Source: Solen grandis (Eukaryota; Mollusca; Bivalvia; Adapedonta; Solenidae). From it: a stretch of 64,000 nucleotides of DNA. The translations under genes were made by a program, and so were the position numbers. The DNA is taken from positions 2,416,964-2,480,963 of the forward strand of contig CM037785.1 in the NCBI GenBank assembly GCA_021229015.1. Reading direction: 5' to 3'. This document shows positions 47,006 through 56,870 of the stretch, piece after piece. Below the pieces are notes generated by a model. That model saw only the letters and a program-made list of their open reading frames with translations. It had not been told where the DNA came from and did not search any database. Every line of letters begins with the position of its first letter. Position 1 is the first letter of the stretch.

Positions 47006-47393
47006 GTCAGTAGTGACACAGACAGGAGGTCTGAAATTCAGAAGGACTCAACCAAGGTTTGAGGTGGATAAGTGGAATGTGCATCAGGCCACCTTGAGAG
47101 GGGATGCAAGGACGAACAACATCTGCGAGTCCTGGAACAACGGGTTTCGTTCACTGGTTGGACACCTGAACCCTTCCCTGTGGACAATTCTTACCTGTTT
47201 CCAGAAAGACGCGGCCATGGTGGAAGCGGAAGTTCTCCGGGTCCAGAGGGGGCAGCCAAGCAAGATGCCGACCAGGAGGGCAACGAAGACTTACCAGCGT
47301 ACGCTCCAGACCCTTTGCAAACAGTTTCTTGATGGGGAAAAGTCTGTGGCTGACTTTTTGTATGCCATTGGGGGCCACATCAGGATTCGTTAA
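47006..47393 (+). CDS. MULE transposase exon 5, C-terminus
   Basis: It joins exon 4 in phase after TTTCAG at 47000-47005 and gives SVVTQTGGLKFRRTQPRFEV, DKWNVHQATLRGDARTNNIC, ESWNNGFRSLVGHLNPSLW and RRATKTYQRTLQTLCKQFLD, ending with TAA at 47391-47393. WN..... RTNN..E.WN..F...VG..HPSLW is the standard C-terminal signature of animal MULE/FLYWCH transposases. The exon is intact. Confidence 0.87.
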
Positions 47394-47530
47394 TATGAGT
47401 ACCGGTTTGATCATTGCTTGTGTATATTTGTAAACTAAAGTATTGATAGTATTGCTACATATAACATGCAGTTATACTGTTGGCAAAAAAACTAATGTGA
47501 GCTTATTAATCTGATTAATCTTATTAATTT

Positions 47531-47557
47531 GTCCGGGGGGGCAAATGTCCTAGAATC
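47531..47557. repeat. Extra MULE end-like sequence inside the element
   Basis: GTCCGGGGGGGCAAATGTCC followed by TAGAATCC is almost identical to the right terminus at 48438-48464. Confidence 0.7.
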
Positions 47558-48310
47558 CATTATCTGAGTTCTTTACTCCTAGAAAAAGATTGTTAGAGTG
47601 TTCTGTTCAGTCTCCATCAAAAGTTCAAGTTGTTGTTGTTGTATATATGTTAGTACATACGTGATTCAGTTTAAGCTTTTAGGCTTTCAGTGACATAAGA
47701 TGTATATATTTTTCTGCTAAATATTCTCTATCAAATGTTTTTTGTTTGTTTGTTTGATTGTTTTTTGTTTGTTTTGTTTTTTGTTTGTATATATATATGT
47801 AAAATCATGTTTTGACTTGTCTATGTGTTTAAATCTTTGTTCAATTATTACAATCTCGTGTGCTACGTCTCCATAAAATGTGCTTTATGTCTTTTCATTT
47901 TTAAATTTCACTTACTGCGATATCACTTATATCAGATATTAAAAAAAGATATACATTACAGAAAAAAAAGTTACCTCCCTTTGATAAACTGTCAACACAT
48001 ACCTTATTTTTGTAAATAATGTTCACAAAAAATATAAAAAATCAGAACACAAAAACGTGATGGTGAAAATTGAGGCACTGTAATCAACGATCGTTATTAG
48101 GTAATTAAAAAGTCGCGATTTTCAAGTGATTAGTAGTTCGCCCGCGATTGTGAATAAAAAGGTGAGAAAAACAAAGCTATTGGCACCTTTAAAAAAAACA
48201 CAAACACACACAAAACGAGTCTTAGTATGATGATATATTTGGGTACGCAAGTATCTTATGTCTTGAGTTTATATCAAATTTATCATTCAGACTTATCATA
48301 AATATTGATT
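47558..48310. other. Unassigned MULE interior
   Basis: Low-complexity TTTG/TTTTG repeats near 47738-47790 and AT-rich sequence. No coding capacity is seen. Confidence 0.4.
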
Positions 48311-48464
48311 GGCTAGGGGGCAAATGTCCGCCCCATCAAACTAAGTGAGGGGGCAAATGTCCGCCCTATCCGAAAAACTGAGGGGGCAAATGTCCGCCCT
48401 AGTCAAAAAAGGGGGCATTTGTCCGAGGGGGCAAATGTCCGGGGGGGGCAAATGTCCTAGAATC
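48311..48464. repeat. Right TIR of the MULE
   Basis: Inverted counterpart of 44658-44810, with GGGGGCAAATGTCC repeated about six times. Confidence 0.85.
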
Positions 48465-48473
48465 TGCTCCGAG
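48465..48473. repeat. Right 9-bp target duplication of the MULE
   Basis: TGCTCCGAG, identical to 44649-44657. Confidence 0.8.
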
Positions 48474-48505
48474 ACATGGGCGCAGACATTGTTTACGTCT
48501 CGTGG

Positions 48506-48555
48506 TCTCGCGAGACTTTTTTTCAACAATTGTGACGTCACAGACACACTTCCGG
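48506..48555. promoter_or_regulatory. CpG-type promoter motif cluster
   Basis: TCTCGCGAGA (48506-48515, the BANP/ZBTB33-type motif), TGACGTCA (48533-48540, CRE/ATF) and ACTTCCGG (48548-48555, ETS) lie within 50 bp, about 30 bp outside the MULE. This combination is typical of housekeeping-type promoters in animals. No transcript start or downstream gene can be assigned from the sequence. Confidence 0.45.
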
Positions 48556-48686
48556 TTGCGTACATACATTGAAATATAGAAGGGAATTACGTGTGTTGTG
48601 GAGAAATTGTTTGAAAAATGTTTATTATTTGAATATGATGAAAATATATTATTAAAAGATTAAACTATGATCATTTTATTGTTTTC

Positions 48687-49022
48687 TTACTCGTGAGTGA
48701 GAGAGTCTGGAGCCCTCGTCCTATGACCTTTGTATGCCAGAATGGTAATAAATGCAACTTCTAAAACAGAATCATTCAGAACTAAGGTGTGAAAGTCCGT
48801 ATGGTTCGTAATGCACGTAAGTTCATCTAAATTTCCAACAACCAAGTCACTCGATTTGCAACATACATTATCCATATTGGATGGCATCATAACACAGTTA
48901 TCACACAGACAAAAGTCCTCAGCACATAAATATTCCTCCTCCCGTACGTCATTGTCTTGAAGCAGTTGCAGCTCTTCCTCAGTATATTCGGGCTCAAAGT
49001 CGTAAGGAACTATACACTCCAT
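48687..49022 (-). CDS. P2X7 intracellular (ballast)-like zinc domain protein, partial
   Basis: The ORF runs from ATG at 49020-49022 to TAA at 48687-48689, 111 codons. It starts MECIVPYDFEPEYTEEELQL and carries CLCDNCVMMPSNMDNVCC followed by LTCITNHTDFHTLVLNDSVL. The C-x-C-x2-C..M..CC..CIT...F..LVL..VL pattern matches the first half of the cysteine-rich intracellular domain known from the P2X7 receptor C-terminus and from stand-alone invertebrate proteins. The second half (further Cys and His ligands) is absent. A GTAAGA donor overlaps the stop (48685-48690) and AATAAA follows at 48675-48680 on the minus strand, so it may be a spliced exon or a truncated gene. It sits within the TIR element. 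Confidence 0.65.
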   Translation of the reverse strand: MECIVPYDFEPEYTEEELQLLQDNDVREEEYLCAEDFCLCDNCVMMPSNMDNVCCKSSDLVVGNLDELTCITNHTDFHTLVLNDSVLEVAFITILAYKGHRTRAPDSLTHE

Positions 49023-49762
49023 TTTAAGAAATATCTCAAAAACTTTATTAAACTTCCTGCTATAGTGATCGAACCATAACTAAATTCAACCCCTTGTCAC
49101 TCAATCAAGCTATTTTAATTGCGCAAATCATTACAATTTTTAAACAGTTTTTTAATCAAACATATAAATATATAAAAGGGGCGGTATCATGTAAGTAGAA
49201 ATCTAATTGCAATGACGGTAACTGTGAAATACTATAGAGACGAATCAAAGGGACACCGTGTTGTAATTATGATTAACACACCTAATTGCTCGCAATTTAG
49301 CAAATTAATGTAAATTATGCTAACTACTTTCTGTATATCACAATAACATGAGCTCATTGCGATACGATACTTTTACTTATATATATTTGTTTAAACAGAC
49401 TTTTTCCGTAAAATAGTATAATATAGATTATAATAATATAAAACGTGGATTCAACACTTTTCTTTCATATTTATATAATGCATTTAGTATGTTTGTGGTG
49501 ATGATTATACTCTACATGTCCGTTTCAGTAAAACGTGCACATCAATTGTCTGTTGACATGGTGACTCGGTCGCACGCTTCGTTTTATGGCCGTGTTTTAT
49601 GGCCCTGAGGTGCGATTTTATATGACGCTTATTCTGTTACAAAGGCTTGCCAGTGATTTCTTATCCAATCAGTTTAACACCACACAACTTTTCAATAACC
49701 GCAGTTGCAAGCATTTCACGGTAAAAATGACAAAGATGTATTATAGAAATAAAAAATATCGC
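49023..49762. other. Interior of the outer TIR element upstream of the P2X7-like ORF
   Basis: AT-rich sequence that would hold any promoter of the minus-strand ORF. No motif stands out. A 65-codon plus ORF at 49586-49783 runs into the TIR and is unlikely to be real. Confidence 0.4.
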
Positions 49763-49906
49763 GGAGCAAATTGGTTTAAATAGACGTCTTTAACTTACAA
49801 TTTCTTTCTTATTACGATTGATTCAATGAAATGAGAAATTTAATTGGTTTATTTACATCAATATCTTTCAATTGAAACCTAGTTGTAATCAGCCGAGCGT
49901 ATTCCT
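49763..49906. repeat. Right terminal inverted repeat of the outer element
   Basis: Inverted copy of 44511-44655, ending GCCGAGCGTATTCCT before TTAA at 49907-49910. Confidence 0.8.
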
Positions 49907-49910
49907 TTAA

Positions 49911-50159
49911 TGCTTTTATCACAACCCCTATTAATCGCACTCATCGATCGGGATATGGTTCAATGGGTATTTGTGACGTCACAGAAAGGTAAACATGAAC
50001 AAAGATGGCGGCGGCCATAGCCGATCGAAATCACAAACTTTAAACAGCTATATCTTCACAAATATAGCGTGTATAAAAATGAAAGTCATGTCAAAATGAT
50101 CTACACTAAAAGGTTTATTGATGGTTAAATTTTCATTTCAGCCGAGCGTATTCCTTTAA
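49911..50159. repeat. Second end of the same TIR family with CRE and YY1-like motifs
   Basis: The segment ends GCCGAGCGTATTCCTTTAA (50141-50159), the same outer terminus as the element on its left. It contains the palindrome TGTGACGTCACA (49972-49983) and AAAGATGGCGGCGGCC (50001-50016, YY1-like). It looks like the right end of another copy whose left part is missing or lies within the neighbour. Confidence 0.5.
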
Positions 50160-51284
50160 GTTTTGCCTTTAATGAATCCTATATCTAGTGTACATCCGTC
50201 TCACTCCGGGTAGAAGTGAACGGGTGTGTATCATAAAGCTGGTACATGTATATACATCTCTATTGCTTGAGGCTCGGTATTGTAGCAGTGCTAGGACTGG
50301 TTGAAACAGTCTCAGAATAATGTATGGTACACACTTGTCTACAGCGTAATATATATGTAAAATAATATTCACAAATGAATGAAATACTGCCGGTGGGCCG
50401 TTAAACCTAGGGAAACAAAGAAAGGGATAAAAGTCATAAAGATGTCGGAAGTTGTTGAATAGGGCGACAAGGGTGGATTTTGGAGGCAATGTCTCTTACC
50501 CATGTAAGGGAGGGTATAGGGCGTTCCTCTGATATTTTTACATTTTTGAACATTGGCTTAAAATCTGATTTAAAATGTTTTGGAGATTCAATAATGACTT
50601 TTAAAATTACTAAATAATTTTGCTGGCCTAGCATTACCACACATGAAAGTGTTTTTATTTGTTTAATATTATCATATTTACAAACATATCACAGCGGTGT
50701 CGAAAGGTAATCCCTTACAAATGTTAAATCTCAAGTATGAACGGGCCATATCAACGTGTCCTATTCGAATTTCATGTGTGACATGTTTTGCACATCATTA
50801 TAAAAGGAATGTATAATGGAGAATAGTTTGCACGTTTCAGTGATCATCATTACGGAGAAGACATTCAAGGATATGTGGCAATATAACCAAGAAAACGATT
50901 CGTAAACATGGTAAACAGATAACATTTGTGGAAATATTACACTGACATCGATGTTGAATTCAGCTTATATATTCAATACCTGTATCTGTGCAGGATGTGT
51001 CTTCAGTTTTGTATATTCAGTCATCTAGTTGTACATTTTGTAGAAAATAGTATCTGTCGATTTCTAAATAAGAAGGATAAGTTTAAGGTAGAGGAAGATA
51101 AATGAGATCGAAATAAGTTCTAAACATTATAGTTAATGTCAATCTGAAAGGGAATATGTTTAATTGCGATGCAGCTAATAGAATATAGAGAATAAGTAAG
51201 AGAGCGGCAGGGAAATATCAAAGGAGAAGAGATATAGACATGGTCTTATGAAAACAAACCGTGAAAGGTTTAGAAAGATGGGTA
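50160..51284. other. Unassigned sequence
   Basis: 50270-50345 (GTGCTAGGACTGGTTGAAAC, then GTCTACAGCGTAATATATAT) resembles the dispersed repeat at 56735. The rest has no recognised feature. Confidence 0.4.
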
Positions 51285-52445
51285 TATTGGTATAAATACA
51301 GCGTAGTCCCAGACCTAGATGGTCCGGTGTCAGGGTATTATCAGTATGTGGTATATTGTCACATGTATATACAACAAACATAAATACAGCGTAGTCCCAG
51401 ACCTGGATGGTCCGGTGTCAGGGTATTATCAGTATGTGGTATATTGTCACATGTATATACAACAAACATAAATACAGCGTAGTCCCAGACCTGGATGGTC
51501 CGGTGTCAGGGTATTATCAGTATGTGGTATATTGTCACATGTATATACAACAAACATAAATACAGCGTAGTCCCAGACCTGGATGGTCCGGTGTCAGGGT
51601 ATTATCAGTATGTGGTATATTGTCACATGTATATACAACAAACATAAATACAGCGTATCCCAGACCGGATGGCCGGTGTCAGGTATTATCAGTATGTGGT
51701 ATATTGTCACATGTATATACAACAAACATAAATACAGCGTACTCCCAGACCTGGATGGTCCGGTGTAAGGATATTATCAGTATGTGGTATATTATCACAT
51801 GTATATACAACAAACATAAATACAGCGTAGTCCCAGACCTGGATGGTCCGGTGTAAGGATATTATCAGTATGTGGTATATTGTCACATATATATACAACA
51901 AACATAAATACAGCGTAGTCCCAGACCTGGATGGTCCGGTGTAAGGATATTATCAGTATGTGGTATATTGTCACATATATATACAACAAACATAAATACA
52001 GCGTAGTCCCAGACCTGGATGGTCCGGTGTCAGGATATTATCAGTATGTGGTATATTGTCACATGTATATATAACAAACATAAATACAGCGTACTCCCAG
52101 ACCTGGATGGTCCGGTGTCAGGATATTATCAGTATGTGGTATATTGTCACATGTATATATAACAAACATAAATACAGCGTAGTCCCAGACCTGGTGGTCC
52201 GGTGTAGGATATTATCAATATGTAATAAATACAGCGTAGTCCCAGACCTGGATGGTCCGGTGTCAGGATATTATCAATATGTGGTATATTGTCACATGTA
52301 TATATAACAAACATAAATACAGCGTAGTCCCAGACCTGGATGGTCCGGTGTAAGGATATTATCAATATGTGGTATATTGTCACATGTATATACAACAAAC
52401 ATAAATACAGCGTAGTCCCAGACCTGGATGGTCCGGTGTAGATTT
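51285..52445. repeat. 88-bp tandem satellite, about 13 copies
   Basis: The monomer contains CAGCGTAGTCCCAGACCTGG, ATGGTCCGGTGTCAGGGTAT, TATCAGTATGTGGTATATTG and TCACATGTATATACAACAAA, with an 88-bp period (for example 51301 to 51389). Later copies carry TAAGGATATT instead of CAGGGTATT. One copy near 52196-52226 is shortened. ORFs of up to 83 codons on both strands are by-products of the periodicity. Confidence 0.92.
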
Positions 52446-53255
52446 ATAAAAAAAGCCCCAGACCTGGATGGTCCGGTGTAGATATTATAGTATGGTTAAA
52501 AAAATATCGCAGTGAGCCACTACTCTTCCTGTCTCATGTAGACGAAATCTCCAAATTATTGCAGTAATGTCGGTGGGACAGAATACCTAATATACACTTT
52601 TTATTACCAACATAGGTTGATATATCTGTCAAACGTTTTGCAACCTCCAATACTTTGCGCTATAGAAATGTTTTGAAATTTATTCAACCCATTACGAATT
52701 ATTTTCAGAACAACGCCACTAGGCCATGTAACCTGTTTACTGAAGTCGTTCCGATGCCGCAATTAAACACGGGTTGCGTGCGTGAAAACCAGTAATCCTA
52801 GTTACTAGAATACAGAACAGAACAATACTATATACTAAATCTCTTACTTTATACATTATGGTGAAAGACATACAAGGGCGTGGCTGGGGGTTACGCACTT
52901 TCTGGCTGGGGTCCAGGTGCCACTTTATATAGATACAGTATCCACATGTCGATCCGACTATCTTGTTTACTCAAATAATATCGGTCTCGCTCCATATATA
53001 ACAGGATATAAAAGTACCTTATTTGAATTACAAATATATTTACAAATACAAATATAATCTAAATCGTTTCTGCTAATCATTATCCACATATCTTAAACAA
53101 CATACTGCCGACAAAGTTTATATTCCCTGTTTGTGTAGGTGGCTGTTGCATCTTGTCATGTCTCGATGTTTTCGAAGCCTCTTATCCAAGCACCTGTTAG
53201 TGTGTGCAATTGTGCAATTCATTTGGACTTGGTCCTTTGGTTATATTTATCTATA
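52446..53255. other. Satellite edge and unassigned sequence
   Basis: 52446-52560 holds two damaged satellite fragments, then GCAGTGAGCCACTACTCTTC and GTAGACGAAATCTCC, which look like the right-hand part of the parent dispersed repeat. The rest is unassigned. Confidence 0.4.
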
Positions 53256-53435
53256 TTCAGTCAAACCTGTCTTAAACGGTCAGTCAAGGGACCAACAGAA
53301 AGTGACCGCTTAACAGAGGTAACCGTACTATAAATGATAAGATATAACAAAATGCTAGTAATATTAAAACTGACCATTAAATGCAGGTTGGTCACTTAAT
53401 ACAGGTGACCTCCAATACAGGTTCAACTGTATTTT
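53256..53435. mobile_element. MITE-like element with TCAAACCTGT ends
   Basis: AGTCAAACCTGT at 53259-53270 is the inverted counterpart of ACAGGTTCAACTGTA at about 53415-53430. The interior has CTTAAACGGTCAGTCAAGGG and several repeats of ACCGCTTAA/GTCACTTAATACAGGT. The size, about 175 bp, and the ends suit a short non-autonomous DNA transposon. Confidence 0.55.
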
Positions 53436-53931
53436 ATAGGACACAAGTCCTTTCTACATATACTTTTTCTTTAGAAAAAATATGTGCATGTTGATTTTAT
53501 TGTTCATGCTGAGAAAATCTGTCCTGCAGTCTATGAAATGCAGTTAAAATTTATTGTTAAAAATAAACAAAGTTATACTTTTTATGAAAGTGATTCTTTT
53601 TTGCAATTCAATCAATTGATTTTGTGGTGATTGATTGGAAAATGATATATTTAACATTACTTTTTTTTTTTTAAATCTTATAGATCTATCTAGATGATCT
53701 GTAACAAACAGATTTTTTGTGTTTACATTGTATTTTTTTTTTTTAATTCATGTAAAGGGAACTAAAAAATTTGTGAGTAGTTGGAAAGCGAAATTATGGT
53801 GCAATGTTTTGTTTTTTATGAAGTAAATCACTGAAAACAAACATAGAAAGAAATGAAATATCTCAGGTGGATTTCTTTAAAATCACAAAGTTGTTGTGTG
53901 TTTACATGAAATGGCATGTTTTACTGCTAAT

Positions 53932-53973
<42 letters not shown>

Positions 53974-54813
53974 TGGATCAAAAATAATACCTTACCTTAT
54001 GTCAACTTGGGTTTGAATACCATTTTTAATTTTAATGGCAAAGTTATAAAATAATTTATGACAAAATGCAGTTTCATTTTCATGATATGAAACACAATAT
54101 TTTTAAGAAAGGGAGATGTTTTGGTGATGATATGTTAGCTTAGATAGAAGAATAATCTTTTGATTTTTTTTTCTTTTTTGATCATGTACATAATTGACTT
54201 CATATATGGAACATGATAAAATATCTATTCAAATAATTTCACCAAAACCACATTTCTGTTCATGCTTTTATCAAAAATTGCAAACTTATTTGTCACCGTT
54301 TTTTTTTTTTTTTTTTTGTTGTTGTTTTTTTGTTTTGTTTTTTTATTATTAAAATATGTACTTGAAACTCGAAGTATAACTTAAATTCATTGCATTATAT
54401 CATTACCTGTTTATTATGATACCTTTTATCACCTAAACGGCATCATTTCAAAAAGAAATGACTTATAATTGCAATTGCATTTCTAAAAATACAACACCTT
54501 TTTTTTAACTAAGGGATATAATTTGATAATGAATTAATGGACATATACTTTATTTTTGATAAAGAACATTAGAAAAAATTCTGTCCTTCGGAGTCCTTTG
54601 GGATTTTTTTTTAAAACCAAAATTCTGTTCATATTTTTTTGCAATTCCTGTTTATTAAATAATGTAATTGATACCCGAAATATGACTACAATTTAGAAGA
54701 TTATGTCATTTTATGTTTATTTTGATACATTTTATTATTAAAACTATGATACTTAAAAAATAAAATTATAATTTTTAATTTTAATAATTTAAAACATGTT
54801 TTTGTTGTTGTTG

Positions 54814-54853
<40 letters not shown>

Positions 54854-56734
54854 GTAATAAAGGGAGGTAATTTGTGATGAGTATAGTTTGAAAACGATTT
54901 TAAAGGTCCTTCAAAGTACCAACAGTTATACGATATTGTCTTCATAAAATATTCATTTCCCAAATTCGAAACTAGGTTTAGCCATAAAACCTTGATCTTT
55001 TTCTAAGAAAATGTCCAGAAAATCTGCCCAGAAATGACGGCTGTAGAGCGTGTACAAACTTTGGTAGCTTTTTTTCATCCTGACGCCATTGCGACAAAAT
55101 ATGTTGCGTTCAAAGGGCCATAGTCACTTTGCCAATTGTTTATTTATTTTTACAATTTGTCCAACTTAATCGTCCAATGAAATGTTCGCATCTCGTTTGA
55201 AATTTGAAAAAAAAAAATGTATTGCATAAAATGATCCGTGATATTTGAACTAAATGGGCGGATCTTGTTGCGGCGGCAGGAGATTACGTCACGTTTTGCA
55301 TGAAGCCCTATAAAATGTTCCCAGTGATACTTACTCGACTGTCAATCAAACGGAGATTGGTTCCATAACGCGAGGTCAATGGCAAATATATATAGCGTTC
55401 GTGACAAACTGCAAAAATGTTAAATCGTTTATATTTTAAATTTAATGGACATATTGCAGCGCTCCGCTTCGCGTCGCTTGCGATAAATACCATAAGATTT
55501 AAATTATAAACAATAACTTATACATGCTGCTGGCTTATCGACAAACCCAATAGTTCTTAATAAAAGCCTTATTACTAAGACCCTATACGTTTTCCACATG
55601 TTTGCGTAAAGCCGTAATGGAATGATATCGGTATAACCGATTATGCGTGTTTTTACTTTTCTCAACAGTAGGGGGTATAACTTCCTTTAAATAATCCTAT
55701 TAAGACATAAATGTACCTCCATTTCTTTAAAAAGATAAATAGATAAATAAAGTGAAAAATAAACAAGATATCATTAACATTTTAAGTTTGATTATAGTAT
55801 TTAACGAAGTTATGAGGTTCATTAAGATAATGAAAAAGTAAAAACAAAAGGTACTTTACAGGTTAAAAACCAAGCAATGGATGATGGATTGTGCTGTTCT
55901 GTTCGTTCGCCTATCTACCCTTTAGTCAGTCCGTACATACTTTGAGTTTAGCAGTACCTATTTATTTGTTTTATTTCGACGAATGTTTAACACTTCGTGA
56001 TATGAAATCAGATTTAGATTTATATTTACAAGGTCGAATGTCAAGGTCACTTCTATATGGATTAATTTGTCGTTGTAGAGTTTGTGTGCGGGTAGTGACT
56101 TTACACGCACTAATTTTGATTAAACAAAAATAACAACATTAACTTTACTATAGTAAACCATGGATGTTAGAATGGCGATCTTAATAACATTTTCATGAAC
56201 GAGTTTAGTAAGATTTGATATCAAATGACAATTTATGTCAGATCCTATTTATCATTTTTTTCTGTTTGGGATGCAGGTGTTTGGTTGCCATGGCAACAAC
56301 AATTTATTGATGTTTTGACGTTTCTATAAATGACGAAATCCAATATGACAAACTAAATGGCGGCAGAATGGTGTTTAGGGACAACTTTACTCGTGCAATC
56401 GTCATTAGTGTGATAACATTTTAGTAAGACTTACATTTTTTGTGTATCGTACTTTGATTGGGAAACACGCCCACAACACAACACAACAAGATCAGTACTA
56501 TGCGACTTGGAAGTTTATGACAATTCTTACCGCTAAACCTTTGGATCCACAATCAGCCAGTCATGCAAGATACCACTGTTTATTTTAAACCTAGCAATAA
56601 TTTATATATGTAATAAATCACGCAACTCATATGTACATTATAGTTATAATGGTATAAGATATAAACTTAACTATCCCCGATCCCCAGCCGGGACATACCA
56701 AAGTCGTAGCTCCCTTGCTTGGCGCTAAGCATAA
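53436..56734. other. Unassigned AT-rich sequence with long T runs
   Basis: T tracts lie at about 53931-53971, 54299-54317 and 54818-54850. No gene is supported. The palindrome GTTGCCATGGCAAC is at 56284-56297. TGTCAGATCCTATTTATC near 56238 recurs as TGTCAGATCCTATTCATC near 61828, with similar surroundings, so both belong to a dispersed repeat. Confidence 0.45.
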
Positions 56735-56870
56735 AGGGATAGTTCTAGGACTGGTTGACCTGGTGTCAGGAAAATGTGACTGGGTGTGGTATCATGCTAC
56801 ATGTCTACGGCGTGATACTGCAGTGTGACAGCACTATATCTATCTCAAAAAGACAAAGTCTACAGATGAC
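56735..56870. repeat. Dispersed repeat related to the 88-bp satellite
   Basis: CTAGGACTGGTTGACCTGGT, GTGTGGTATCATGCTACATG and GTCTACGGCGTGATACTGCA align in order with the satellite monomer at 51285-52445. The single-copy form suggests that it is the ancestral state. Confidence 0.5.

Larger units (their letters stand above)
44658..48464 (+). mobile_element. Mutator-like (MULE) DNA transposon
   Basis: The element is bounded by 9-bp duplications. Its termini are inverted repeats of about 150 bp (44658-44810 and 48311-48464) built from several copies of a GGACATTTGCCCCC motif in matching order. Between them is a five-exon transposase gene with FLYWCH and MULE domains. The repeated sub-terminal motif probably binds the transposase. 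An extra end-like sequence at 47531-47557 lies inside the right part, so the element may be composite or carry an added segment at 47558-48310. Confidence 0.85.
44507..49910. mobile_element. TIR element flanked by TTAA, interrupted by a MULE
   Basis: 44511-44655 and 49763-49906 are inverted copies of each other over about 145 bp, both starting AGGAATACGCTCGGCTGA at the outer end, and each is bounded by TTAA (44507-44510, 49907-49910). Removing the inserted MULE (44658-48464 plus one duplication) leaves an element of about 1.6 kb. It contains a minus-strand ORF (48691-49022). TTAA flanks recall piggyBac, but the terminus does not begin CCC, so the superfamily is unresolved. A third copy of the outer 20 bases lies at 50141-50159. 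Confidence 0.7.

Noticed and set aside
46141..47414. Minus-strand ORFs of 87-95 codons opposite the transposase exons
   Set aside because: Shadows of the well-supported plus-strand exons.
51583..52398. Overlapping ORFs of 61-83 codons on both strands
   Set aside because: They are products of the 88-bp periodicity; the peptides repeat in several frames and have no start or promoter logic.
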